Below are positions 24,638 through 34,170 of a stretch of DNA of 64,000 nucleotides, piece after piece. The notes beneath the pieces are model-generated. The model ran no database searches, was not told where the DNA came from, and was given only the letters and a program-made list of their open reading frames with translations. This stretch comes from Streptomyces humi (GTDB lineage: Bacteria; Actinomycetota; Actinomycetes; Streptomycetales; Streptomycetaceae). The DNA is taken from assembly GCF_001005085.2 (NCBI RefSeq), contig NZ_LBMU02000091.1:17552-81551 (forward strand), in the 5' to 3' direction. Each line of letters starts with the position of its first letter. The first letter of the stretch is position 1. The translations under genes and the position numbers were made by a program.

Positions 24638-27208
24638 TTGCCCGCACCTCGCGACACCTCCGGCCCGTCCCGCCGTCGGCTACTGGTCACCGCCTCTGCC
24701 GCGGCGGCGGCCACCACCGCGATCAGCCCCGCTGTCACCGCCCGTGCCGCAGCCGGAGGCGGAATCACCGCTGCCCCCGCCGCCGGGGGTCCCGCGCTCG
24801 CCGCCTTCGACCTCGCCGACGTCCGGCTCCTCGAGAGCCCCTTCCTCGCCAACATGCGCCGCACCTGCGCCTATCTCCTCTTCGTCGACCTCGACCGGCT
24901 GCTGCACACCTTCCGCCTCAACGTCGGCCTGGCGTCCACCGCCGAACCCTGCGGCGGCTGGGAGGCCCCCACCGTCCAACTGCGCGGCCACACCACCGGA
25001 CATCTGCTCAGCGCCCTCGCTCAGGCGTACGCCAACACCGGGGACACGGTGTACGCCGACAAGGGCCGCGCCCTCGTCGCCGCGCTCGCCGAGTGCCAAC
25101 GCGCCGCCTCCGCCGCCGGGTTCACCCCCGGCTACCTGTCGGCCTTCCCGGAATCGGTCTTCGACCAGCTGGAGGCCGGCGGCAAACCCTGGGCGCCGTA
25201 CTACACCCTGCACAAGATCATGGCCGGTCTGCTCGACCAGTACCGGCTCGCCGGGAACGCGCAAGCCCTCGACGTGCTGCGGCAGCTGGCCGCATGGGCC
25301 GACGCGCGCACGGCGCCACTCTCCTACGAGCGCATGCAGAACCTGCTCAAGGTCGAGTTCGGCGGTATGAACGACGTGCTCATGCGGCTCTACCTGGTGA
25401 CCGGTGACCCGGCGCACCTGCGCACCGCCCGCCGCTTCGACCACGAGGACCTGTACGCGCCACTCGCCGCCGGGCGCGACGAACTGGCCGGGCGGCACGC
25501 CAACACCGAGATCGCCAAGATCGTCGGAACCGTGCCCTCCTACGAGGCCACCGGTGAGGGCCGCTACCTGGACATCGCCGACACGTTCTGGGCGGCCGTG
25601 GTGCGGCACCATTCCTACGCCATCGGCGGCAACTCCAACCAGGAACTCTTCGGACCGCCGGACGAGATCGTCAGCAGACTGTCCGAGGTCACCTGCGAGA
25701 ACTGCAACAGCTACAACATGCTCAAGCTCGGCCGGCAGCTCTTCCTGCACCGCCCCGGCCGGTCGGCCTACATGGACCACTACGAGTGGACCCTCTACAA
25801 CCAGATGCTGGGCGAGCAGGACCCCGACTCCGCACACGGGTTCGTCACCTACTACACCGGTCTGTGGGCCGGTTCCCGGCGCGAGCCGAAGGGCGGCCTC
25901 GGCTCCGCTCCCGGCAGCTACAGCGGGGACTACGACAACTTCTCCTGCGACCACGGCACCGGACTGGAGACGCACACCAAGTTCGCCGACTCCGTCTACT
26001 TCCGCGCCGACGACCCGCGTTCCCCCGCCCTCTACGTCAACCTCTTCATCCCGTCCGAAGTCCACTGGAGGCGCCAAGAGGTGATCGTCCGTCAGGAGAC
26101 CCGGTATCCCGCCGAGGGACACACACGGCTCACCGTCACCGCCGGCCGGGGGCACTTCGCCCTGCACATCCGGATTCCCGGCTGGGTCGCCGACACCGGC
26201 CGGGACGCCCTGCTCAAGGTCAACGGCCGTCAGGTCACCGCCCGCGTCCGCCCCGGCGCCTACACGGCGGTCGAGCGGACCTGGCGCACCGGCGACACCG
26301 TCGAACTCACCCTGCCCAGGCGGCCCGTGTGGACCCCGGCCCCGGACAACCCGCAGGTGACAACGCTGTCGTACGGCCCCCTGGTGCTGGCCGGCGCATA
26401 CGGTGACACCGAGCTCGCGACCATCCCGACCATCGCGCCCACGTCGCTGCGCCCGGTCACCGGCACCACCAGCCGGTTCACCGCACTCGCCGACGGCGAC
26501 CCGGTGGCCCTGCGGCCGTTCCACGAGGTCCAGCACCAGCGCTACAACGTGTACTGGGCGGTGTCCCCACGCCCCGGCCGCGCCCGAGACGTCGCCCGCT
26601 ACCCACTGGACGAGGGCACCGGCACCCCCGCCGACGCCACCGGCCGGTTCGCCGACGCCGCCCTCGACGGCGGTGCGGACTGGGCCGACGACGGGACCGG
26701 ACCAGCCGTCCGGCTGAACGGCACCGGAGGCCATGTCGCCTTGCCCGCAGGCCTGTTGACGGGCCTGGACGAACTGACGATCAGCGTACGGGTACGGGTC
26801 GACGCCCTCGCGGCCTCAGCGCGCGTCTTCGACTTCGGCTACCACAAGGACACCTACCTCTTCCTCGCCGCCACCACCGGAGCGGGCCGTGCCCGGGCCG
26901 CGCTGAAGATCATGGGGATGGAACGGGAGGACTACATCGACGCCGCCGGACCCCTGCCGGTGGGCAGCTGGACCCATGTGGCACTCACCCTGGCCGGCGG
27001 TACCGGGGTGCTCTACCTCGACGGCACCGAGAGCGGCCGCAACCCGGCGATGGTCGCGAGCCCGTTGCTGCTCGGCGTGACCACCCGCTCGTACCTGGGC
27101 CGTTCGCAGAACACCACGCACCCCTACCTGAAGGGTGCCGTACGCGATCTGCGGGTGCACAACCGCGCTCTCACGGCGGCCGAAGTGGCCCGGCTCGCCG
27201 CGGCCTGA
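24638..27208 (+). CDS. Secreted GH127 beta-L-arabinofuranosidase with C-terminal LamG-like domain
   Basis: 856 residues from a TTG at 24638, with GAGGGAG nine bases upstream. A Tat signal peptide (SRRRLLVTASAAAAATTAI, Ala-rich cleavage region) precedes a GH127/DUF1680 alpha/alpha barrel. That barrel carries the zinc-cysteine signatures VTCENCNSYNMLKLGR and FSCDHGTGLE, and the family's GGWEAPTVQLRGHTTGH substrate loop. A beta-sandwich follows, then about 190 residues of concanavalin/LamG-type fold (ARYPLDEGTGTPADATGR onward). GH127 enzymes release beta-L-arabinofuranose; some relatives act on other sugars. First of three large co-directional glycosidase genes. Secretion indicates extracellular attack on plant glycans or glycosides. 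Confidence 0.88.
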   Translation: MPAPRDTSGPSRRRLLVTASAAAAATTAISPAVTARAAAGGGITAAPAAGGPALAAFDLADVRLLESPFLANMRRTCAYLLFVDLDRLLHTFRLNVGLASTAEPCGGWEAPTVQLRGHTTGHLLSALAQAYANTGDTVYADKGRALVAALAECQRAASAAGFTPGYLSAFPESVFDQLEAGGKPWAPYYTLHKIMAGLLDQYRLAGNAQALDVLRQLAAWADARTAPLSYERMQNLLKVEFGGMNDVLMRLYLVTGDPAHLRTARRFDHEDLYAPLAAGRDELAGRHANTEIAKIVGTVPSYEATGEGRYLDIADTFWAAVVRHHSYAIGGNSNQELFGPPDEIVSRLSEVTCENCNSYNMLKLGRQLFLHRPGRSAYMDHYEWTLYNQMLGEQDPDSAHGFVTYYTGLWAGSRREPKGGLGSAPGSYSGDYDNFSCDHGTGLETHTKFADSVYFRADDPRSPALYVNLFIPSEVHWRRQEVIVRQETRYPAEGHTRLTVTAGRGHFALHIRIPGWVADTGRDALLKVNGRQVTARVRPGAYTAVERTWRTGDTVELTLPRRPVWTPAPDNPQVTTLSYGPLVLAGAYGDTELATIPTIAPTSLRPVTGTTSRFTALADGDPVALRPFHEVQHQRYNVYWAVSPRPGRARDVARYPLDEGTGTPADATGRFADAALDGGADWADDGTGPAVRLNGTGGHVALPAGLLTGLDELTISVRVRVDALAASARVFDFGYHKDTYLFLAATTGAGRARAALKIMGMEREDYIDAAGPLPVGSWTHVALTLAGGTGVLYLDGTESGRNPAMVASPLLLGVTTRSYLGRSQNTTHPYLKGAVRDLRVHNRALTAAEVARLAAA

Positions 27209-27324
27209 CGGTCCACCGCCGAAGCTCACCCGCCACCTCCATCGCCCCTCCCATCGCCACCTCCATCGTCATCCCCGTCTCCGCGTCCACCTGCACGTCC
27301 CCTCGCATCCGCTGGAGCACCCGC

Positions 27325-30300
27325 ATGTCCGAACCCACCCCCGAAGTCCCCCTGTCCAGACGCGGATTCGTCGCCGCGGCCGGGGCCGGCGCAGCCCTCG
27401 CCACCGGGCTGACCGGCTTCGGTATCGCCGTACCGCAGCCGGCCTCCGCCGCGCCGGAGCACCCGGCCACCACCCTGGCCACCACCTCCGCCGCCTTCAC
27501 CGCCCGCCACTTCTCCGACCCGCCCAAGGACAGCCGCCCCACCGTCTACTGGTACTGGAACGGGCCCGTCACCCCCGACCTGGTCGACCGCCAACTGGCC
27601 GACCTGCGGGACAAGGGCATGTACGAGGTGATCCTCTTCTCCTTCGACAACGACGCCATGCGGCCCGTCTTCTTCACCGAGGAATGGTTCGACATCGTCG
27701 AGCACGTGCTGCGGACCGCGGAACGCACCGGCATGCGCGTGTGGCTGTTCAACGACGACCACTTCCCGAGCGGCCGGGCCGGCGAGTTCATCGTGAAGGG
27801 TGGCACGGTCGGCTCCCGGACCTACCAGCCCCGCCCCGACCTGCGGCTCAAGGCGCTGTGGCGGTCCACCACGGTGGTCGAGGGGCCGATCCGCGCCGAC
27901 CTCCGCCGCAGCACTGGCGTGGGGGTGGAGGCCGGGCACCTGGTCGCCGACGCCGCCGTGCTGGCCGGCGCCACCGTGCTGCGCGGCGGCGACCACTGGA
28001 CCGACCTGACCGTCACCGCGAGCGCCAAGGCCGACCACACCGCCGCCGGACTGGTCGTCCGCGCCGCCGCCGACGGCCTCGACGGCTACGCCGTCACCTT
28101 CGACCAGACCGGTGTGGTCACCGTACTGAGGCTGGCCCGCGGCGCGGACCCCGTGGAACTGCTGCGCAGCACCCGCACCGACGGCTTCAACAAGACCAAG
28201 TACCACACCCTCGTCGTCACCGTCAGCGGGACCACCCTCACCGTCACCCTCGACGGCCGGGCCAAGGGCACGGTCACGGACGGCGCCCACCCCGCCGGCG
28301 GGGTCGGGGTGCGCGCGGTCGGCGACGAGCGCGGCCTGTTCGACAGCCTCGCCGTCACCGCGCCCGACGGCAGCACCCTGTACACGACGGCCTTCGACGA
28401 CCCGGCCGCCGCCGGTGACTTCCCCGAGCGGGCCGCCCTCGCCGTCGAGGCCGTCGCCGCCGCCGCGCGCCCGGTGGGCACCACGGACGCGTCCGCCGTC
28501 GTCGACCTCACCGACCGGCTGACGAAGAACGCCGACTGGCAGGTCCCCGAGGGCCGTTGGCAGCTCGACCTGTTCGGTGGTGTCCCGCTCGTCGACGACA
28601 CCCAGGGCTACAGCCGCAGTTACGTCGACCTCCTGGACGACGAACCCGTGCGGCTCTTCCTCGACATCGTCCCCGGCGAGTACCACCGGCGCTTCCACCG
28701 CTGGTTCGGGACCGTCATCCCCGGCTTCTGGGACGACGAGCCGTTCTTCGCCTCCGCCGAGGCCCACTTCAAACGGCTGCCGTGGTCGCCGACGCTCGAC
28801 CGCGCCCTGCGCGACGTCGGCGTCGCACCCGGTGTCGCCTACGCCGCCGCCTCCGACGACCTCGGCCGTGACGGCCGTATCGCGCGGGGCCGTTACTGGC
28901 AGGCGGTCTCCAACCGGTTCGCGCGCTACTTCCGCGCCCAGGGGGAGTGGTGCGCACAGCGCGGGGTCGCCCTCATCACCAATCCGCTCTACGACGAGAC
29001 GGCCCCCGCCAAACGCGTCCCCAGCACCGGTGACCTGCACAAGGTCAACCAGTGGGCGCAGGTGCCCGGCGGCGACATCATCACCGCCGAGTACGTGGCG
29101 GGCCAGCAGACCATGCTGCCCCGCAACCCGGTCTCGGTCGCCCACCAGATGGGCCGGGAACGGACCCTGATGGAGATGTTCGGCAACATGGGCTGGCAGG
29201 TCACCCCCGGCTTCGTGCACGCGACCGTCGGCGCCCAGGCCGCCCGCGGCGTCAACCTGACCGTCCTGCACGCCCTGTGGACCGACGAGACCGTCGTCTA
29301 CTTCCCGCCGCCCTTCGGGCCCCGCGCCCCCTGGTGGTGGTCGATGCGGCCGCTCGCCGAGTGGATCGGCCGGGTCATGGAGGCGGCCCGCGGCACGTCC
29401 GCCGCCCGTACCGCGCTGCTCCAGCCGCAGCGGGCCGCCGAGCAGTGGACCGGTACCGACAAGCAGGGCACGGTCGACGGAGCGCTGAGCGACGCCGCCT
29501 ACGCCCTGGAACGCGCCCAGGTCGACTTCGACCTCCTCCACGAGGGCGCCCTCACCGGAGACCCGGACCTGCTGGCCCACGCCCGGGTGCGCGACGGCAG
29601 GCTCGCTGTGGGAGAGGCCCGCTACGACCTGGTCGTCCTGCCCGAGACACCGACCCTGGACACCGCGACCGTCCGCGCACTGGACGCCTTCGTCAGGGCG
29701 GGCGGCACGGTGGTGGCCGTGGGCACGCTGCCCGCCGACGAGGCGGACGCCGACGACCGCTCCCTCACCCGCGCCCTGCACGACCTGTTCCCCGACACCA
29801 CCCCGGGCAGCCGCGCCCTGGGCCGGGGCCGCGCCGTTCGCGTGGCCGACGCCGGCGGTCTGGGCGGCGCGGCGCACGACGCGGGAGCCGCAGCGGCCGT
29901 CCTGGAACCAGCCCAGGACTCGATCCGCGCCCTGCGCGTCACCCGGGGCGACGACACCGCCTTCCTCTTCAACAACGAGAGCGGCACCGCCGTGACGACC
30001 ACCGCGGTACTGCCCGCCGACGGCGTACCGGAACTGTGGGACCCGACCACCGGCGAGACCGGACCGGCCCCGCTCCACCGCACGGGCAGACGGGGCCTCC
30101 TGGTGCCGCTGACCTTCGCACCGTACGAGACCCGGATCGTCGTCGTCCGCGCGCACGAGTCGGTTCCGCCGCACCTCACCGCCGCCCCGGTCGACGTGCT
30201 GGCCGTCGAGCGGCACGGCCGCGTCCTGCGGGCCACCGTCGAGACGGCGGAGCCCGGCAGCCACCCTCTCGGCGGCACCGACGGCAGCCGCGCCTACCAG

Positions 30301-30747
30301 GGCACGGTCCGCGTCGACGACCCGCTCACCCCGGTGCCGGTCACCGGCGACTGGACGCTCACCCTGGACCGGGAGGCGGACACCCCGGTCACCGGACCGC
30401 CCGGCAGCTGGACGTCGTACGCCCCGCTCTTCTCCGGCAGCGGCACCTACACCAGGGACCTCGACGTGGACGGCGCGACCCTCGACGGCCGGCGGGTCCT
30501 GCTCGACCTCGGGGACGTCCGGGACGTCGCCCAGGTGACCGTCAACGGCACGGCCCTCCCCCCGCTGCTGTGGGCGCCCTTCGTCAGCGACGTCACCGGA
30601 CTGCTCGTCCCCGGACGCAACCGCGTCGCCGTACGGATCGCCAACACCCTCTCCAACGAACGCAACAAGCCCCTGCCGTCGGGCCTGCTCGGCCCGGTCA
30701 CCCTGCGCTTCAAGCGCCGCGTGACCGTCGACCTCGACCGCGTCTGA
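27325..30747 (+). CDS. Secreted GH106-like alpha-L-rhamnosidase with inserted lectin-like domain
   Basis: 1140 residues. Tat signal LSRRGFVAAAGAGAALATG with cleavage near ASAAPE. The catalytic part begins RPTVYWYWNGPVTPDLVDRQ, the GH106 alpha-L-rhamnosidase signature for the first barrel strand, continues with WLFNDDHFPSGRAGEF, and resumes after an insertion with PGFWDDEPFFASAEAHFKRLPW. Residues about 185-370 between these parts look like a concanavalin-fold (3-keto-disaccharide-hydrolase-like) module. A Rossmann-like/GATase-type region (LVVLPETPTLDTATVRALDAF) and a C-terminal GH2-type beta-sandwich complete it. ATG at 27325. Likely removes alpha-L-rhamnose outside the cell; linkage and substrate are unproven. 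Confidence 0.8.
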   Translation: MSEPTPEVPLSRRGFVAAAGAGAALATGLTGFGIAVPQPASAAPEHPATTLATTSAAFTARHFSDPPKDSRPTVYWYWNGPVTPDLVDRQLADLRDKGMYEVILFSFDNDAMRPVFFTEEWFDIVEHVLRTAERTGMRVWLFNDDHFPSGRAGEFIVKGGTVGSRTYQPRPDLRLKALWRSTTVVEGPIRADLRRSTGVGVEAGHLVADAAVLAGATVLRGGDHWTDLTVTASAKADHTAAGLVVRAAADGLDGYAVTFDQTGVVTVLRLARGADPVELLRSTRTDGFNKTKYHTLVVTVSGTTLTVTLDGRAKGTVTDGAHPAGGVGVRAVGDERGLFDSLAVTAPDGSTLYTTAFDDPAAAGDFPERAALAVEAVAAAARPVGTTDASAVVDLTDRLTKNADWQVPEGRWQLDLFGGVPLVDDTQGYSRSYVDLLDDEPVRLFLDIVPGEYHRRFHRWFGTVIPGFWDDEPFFASAEAHFKRLPWSPTLDRALRDVGVAPGVAYAAASDDLGRDGRIARGRYWQAVSNRFARYFRAQGEWCAQRGVALITNPLYDETAPAKRVPSTGDLHKVNQWAQVPGGDIITAEYVAGQQTMLPRNPVSVAHQMGRERTLMEMFGNMGWQVTPGFVHATVGAQAARGVNLTVLHALWTDETVVYFPPPFGPRAPWWWSMRPLAEWIGRVMEAARGTSAARTALLQPQRAAEQWTGTDKQGTVDGALSDAAYALERAQVDFDLLHEGALTGDPDLLAHARVRDGRLAVGEARYDLVVLPETPTLDTATVRALDAFVRAGGTVVAVGTLPADEADADDRSLTRALHDLFPDTTPGSRALGRGRAVRVADAGGLGGAAHDAGAAAAVLEPAQDSIRALRVTRGDDTAFLFNNESGTAVTTTAVLPADGVPELWDPTTGETGPAPLHRTGRRGLLVPLTFAPYETRIVVVRAHESVPPHLTAAPVDVLAVERHGRVLRATVETAEPGSHPLGGTDGSRAYQGTVRVDDPLTPVPVTGDWTLTLDREADTPVTGPPGSWTSYAPLFSGSGTYTRDLDVDGATLDGRRVLLDLGDVRDVAQVTVNGTALPPLLWAPFVSDVTGLLVPGRNRVAVRIANTLSNERNKPLPSGLLGPVTLRFKRRVTVDLDRV

Positions 30748-30775
30748 CGATCCCGCCCCGCCAGGAAGGACCGCC

Positions 30776-33700
30776 ATGCCCCGTTCCGGACCCCGCGCCG
30801 GCGGCCGGCGCCTCGCCGCCCTGCTGTCCGCCACACTCACCGCCCTCGTCACCGCCGTGTCCGCCACCGTCCCGGCCGCCGCCGCGACCACCGGCCCGCT
30901 CACCCCGGTCCACCTGCGCACCCAGCACCTGGACCAGGCCCTCGGTATCGACGACACCACCCCCGACCTCAGCTGGGCAACCACCGCCCGCACCGCGAAC
31001 ACCCTCCAGAGCGCCTACCGCGTCCAGGCCGCCACCTCGCCCGACCGGCTGCGCTCCGGCCGCCCGGACCTCTGGGACTCAGGGAAGATCGCCTCCGCCG
31101 TTCCGGAGACCACCTACGCGGGCCGTGCCCTCGGCTCCCGCACCCGCGTCTACTGGCGGGTCCAGCTGTGGTCCGGCGCGCACCGCACCTCCGACTGGAG
31201 CGCCCCGGCGGCCTTCGAGACCGGCCTGACCAAGGCCGACGACTGGCAGGCCCAGTGGATCACCCACCCCGAATGGCGGCTCAGCGAAAGGGAGACCGAG
31301 CCCGTCGTCGTCAAGGTGCCCCGCACCACGGCCCGTTACCTCCGCCTCGACGTCACCCGCCTCGGCCTGCCCCTCGAGGAGAGCGTCGACGCCCGCACCT
31401 GGCGCCTCCAACTCGGCGAGATCGACGTACGGGACGCGCAGTCCGGGACGACCGGACTCGCCAAGGGCGCCGCCGTCACCGCCTCCGAGACCTACACGAT
31501 CCGCAAGACCTACGAGCCCGCCCTCGCCGTCGACGGACTGACCAACAGCGCCCTGCAAACGGCCGCCGGCTACTCCAGCGCCGCCCACACCTCCGCCGAC
31601 ACCTCGGCCACCCCGGTCACCCTCACCCTCGACCTCAAGTCGGCGAAGACCTTCGACCAGGTGGCCCTCTACCCGCGCGCCGACGTCCTCACCGACGACG
31701 GCAAGGTCCCGAACTTCCCCGTGGACTACGCCCTTTCGGCGGCCGACGCCGCCACCGGACCCTTCACCCCCCTCACCCAGGTCACCGGCCAGCAGCCCCC
31801 GAAGCCCTACCTGCCCGCCGGACTCCCGCTGCTCGCCGACGACTTCACCCTCCCGCACGGCATCCGCAGCGCCCGCCTCTACATCGCCGGACTCGGCATC
31901 TACGACGCCACCCTCAACGGTGAACCCGTCGGGGACGCGGTACTGGAACCCGCCAACACCGACTACCGCGACCGCGTCCAGTACGCCACCTACGACGTCA
32001 CCGGCCGGCTGCGCACCGGCGCCAACACCCTCGGCGTCGCCCTCGGCAACGGCATGTCCGACGTCGTCAGCACCGCCGACCGCTACCGCAAGCTCTACGG
32101 GAACATCAGTGATCCCAAGCTCGTCGCCCAGCTGGAGATCACCCTCGCCGACGGCAGCCGCCGCGTCGTGAGCAGCGGCGACGGCTGGCGCACCACGCTC
32201 GGCCCCACCACCTCGAGCAACTGGTACGGCGGCGAGGACTACGACGCCCGCCGCGAGATCGCGCACTGGGACGACCCGAAGGGCGACCACCGCACCTGGG
32301 ACCACGCGGTCACCGTCGCCGCCCCCGGCACCGCCGACGCCCCCGCCGCACTCAGCGCCCGAGAGACCGAGCCGATCCGGGTCGTCCAGACCCTCACCGG
32401 CAAGGAGGTCGCGGGCGCCACCGGCAGCCGCGTCTTCGACCTCGGGCGCAACATCGCCGGCTGGCCGGAGATCACCGTCAGCGCGCGCGCCGGCACGGAG
32501 ATCCGCGTCTACCCGGCCGAAAGCCTCAAGGACGGGCACGCCTTCCAGTCCGTCAGCAACGTCGGCGCACCCCTGTGGGACAGTTACACCACACGCGACA
32601 GCCGCACCGCCACCTGGCACCCCACCTTCAGCTACCACGGCTTCCGTTACCTGGAACTGAAGGGCCTGCCCGGCACCGCGACGGTCTCGGTACGCGGCCT
32701 GGTGCTGCGCACCGACAACAACTCCGCCGGCGACTTCACCAGCTCCGACCCGCTGATCAACGGCATCCACGGCATCATCCGCCGGGCGATCGAGGGCAAC
32801 ATGATGAGCGTCCTCACCGACTGCCCCAGCCGGGAGAAGCTCGGCTGGCTCGAACAGGACCAGCTCGTCTTCCCGGCCCTCGCCGCCAACTACGACATGC
32901 AGGCCTACCTGCGCAAGATCGTCCGTGACATGGCCGACGCCCAGACCGCCGACGGCCTGATCCCGAGCACCGTCCCCGAATACACCAGCCTGCCCGGCGC
33001 CTACCGCAACGACTCCAACTGGGGCGGCTCGTTCGTCCTGGTGCCCTGGCAGCTCTACACCACCTACGGCGACCGCGACACCCTGCGCACCTACTACCCG
33101 CGGATGCGCCAGTACGCGGCCTTCCTGAAGACCCAGGTATCGGCAGGCATCCTCGACTACGGCCTGGGCGACTGGTTCACCCCGGACCGCACCTTCCCCC
33201 GCGCGGTCGCCGGCACCTACGGCTACTGGCGCGTCGTCGACGCCCTGTCCCGGATCGCCGCCGTCCTCGGCGACGACACCGCCGCCGCCGGATACCGCAC
33301 GGAGGCCGACACCTCCGCACAGGCCCTCGCCGCGAAGTACTACGACACAGCCACCGGTACGTTCGGCGGCGGCGGGCAGGGCGCCGAGGCCCTCGCCCTC
33401 GACATGGGCGCCTACCCGGCGGGGGAGAAGGACCGGCTGCTGGCCCACTTCACGTCGTCCGTCGAGGCCGCCGACTACCACCTCCAACTCGGCGAGATCT
33501 CCCTGCCGTCCGCGTTCCGGGTGCTGTCCTCGGCCGGCCGCGACGACATCGTCCACCGGATCGCCACCCGGACCACCAGCCCCAGCTACGGCTACCAGGT
33601 GCTCGCCGGCAACACCACCCTCGGGGAATCCTGGGACGGCGGCACCGGCCAGTCGCAGAACCACTTCATGCTCGGCGCGATCGACTCCTGGTTCACCGGC

Positions 33701-34036
33701 CGCGTCGCGGGCCTCGGCCAGACCGCCGACTCCGTCGGCTACCGCGAACTCCTCGTCGACCCGGCGGTGGAAGGCGACCTGACCTCCGCGACCGGCTCGT
33801 ACCGCACCCCTTACGGACTGGCCCGCACCGACTGGACCCGCACCGGCGACACCTTCCGCCTCACCGTCGACGTGCCGGCCGGCAGCACCGCCGAGATCCA
33901 CGTGCCCGCCGCCGACGGCCACGCCACCGCCCCCGCCGGAGCCCGGCCGCTCCGCGCCACGCCCACCGAGACCGTCTACGAGACCGGCTCCGGCCACTGG
34001 ACCTTCCACTCCGCACTCCCACCCACCGCGTCCTGA
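30776..34036 (+). CDS. Secreted GH78 alpha-L-rhamnosidase
   Basis: 1086 residues. Sec/Tat-like signal ending AAAAT. Domain order: fibronectin-like N-domain (LRTQHLDQALGIDDTTPDLSW), a discoidin-like beta-domain at about residues 165-330, GH78 beta-sandwiches, then the alpha/alpha catalytic barrel with the GH78 hallmark TDCPSREKLGWLEQ and EYTSLPGAYRNDSNWGGSF, and a C-terminal beta-sandwich ending WTFHS. The inserted discoidin-like domain could bind galactose or the aglycone. ATG at 30776, with AGGAAGG eight bases upstream and only 28 bases after the GH106-like stop, so cotranscribed. Together with GH106-like and GH127 it would trim rhamnose/arabinose side chains. Confidence 0.92.
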   Translation: MPRSGPRAGGRRLAALLSATLTALVTAVSATVPAAAATTGPLTPVHLRTQHLDQALGIDDTTPDLSWATTARTANTLQSAYRVQAATSPDRLRSGRPDLWDSGKIASAVPETTYAGRALGSRTRVYWRVQLWSGAHRTSDWSAPAAFETGLTKADDWQAQWITHPEWRLSERETEPVVVKVPRTTARYLRLDVTRLGLPLEESVDARTWRLQLGEIDVRDAQSGTTGLAKGAAVTASETYTIRKTYEPALAVDGLTNSALQTAAGYSSAAHTSADTSATPVTLTLDLKSAKTFDQVALYPRADVLTDDGKVPNFPVDYALSAADAATGPFTPLTQVTGQQPPKPYLPAGLPLLADDFTLPHGIRSARLYIAGLGIYDATLNGEPVGDAVLEPANTDYRDRVQYATYDVTGRLRTGANTLGVALGNGMSDVVSTADRYRKLYGNISDPKLVAQLEITLADGSRRVVSSGDGWRTTLGPTTSSNWYGGEDYDARREIAHWDDPKGDHRTWDHAVTVAAPGTADAPAALSARETEPIRVVQTLTGKEVAGATGSRVFDLGRNIAGWPEITVSARAGTEIRVYPAESLKDGHAFQSVSNVGAPLWDSYTTRDSRTATWHPTFSYHGFRYLELKGLPGTATVSVRGLVLRTDNNSAGDFTSSDPLINGIHGIIRRAIEGNMMSVLTDCPSREKLGWLEQDQLVFPALAANYDMQAYLRKIVRDMADAQTADGLIPSTVPEYTSLPGAYRNDSNWGGSFVLVPWQLYTTYGDRDTLRTYYPRMRQYAAFLKTQVSAGILDYGLGDWFTPDRTFPRAVAGTYGYWRVVDALSRIAAVLGDDTAAAGYRTEADTSAQALAAKYYDTATGTFGGGGQGAEALALDMGAYPAGEKDRLLAHFTSSVEAADYHLQLGEISLPSAFRVLSSAGRDDIVHRIATRTTSPSYGYQVLAGNTTLGESWDGGTGQSQNHFMLGAIDSWFTGRVAGLGQTADSVGYRELLVDPAVEGDLTSATGSYRTPYGLARTDWTRTGDTFRLTVDVPAGSTAEIHVPAADGHATAPAGARPLRATPTETVYETGSGHWTFHSALPPTAS

Positions 34037-34057
34037 CGGAGCCCTCGCACACAAGCC

Positions 34058-34139
34058 GGGCAGGAGCCGACGGCCGGCCCCCGCCCGGCACGGGCACAGC
34101 CCCCGCGACAGGCCGGCGCCGGCCCGACCGCTCCTGCCC
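34058..34139. terminator. Nested inverted repeats between convergent genes
   Basis: GGGCAGGAGC (34058-34067) pairs with GCTCCTGCCC (34130-34139), and GGCCGGCGCCGGCC (34111-34124) is a perfect palindrome inside. Placed between the GH78 stop and the truncated oxidase stop, consistent with a two-way terminator. Confidence 0.55.
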
Positions 34140-34170
34140 AGGACGGCGAGCAGCGGGGCCGGACCACGCC

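Noticed and set aside
27226..31002. 1258-codon open frame on the minus strand opposite the GH106-like gene
   Set aside because: Composition is Gly/Val/Ala/Arg/Asp-rich with no motif, and it mirrors the codon bias of the plus-strand gene. Long antisense frames are usual in very GC-rich DNA.
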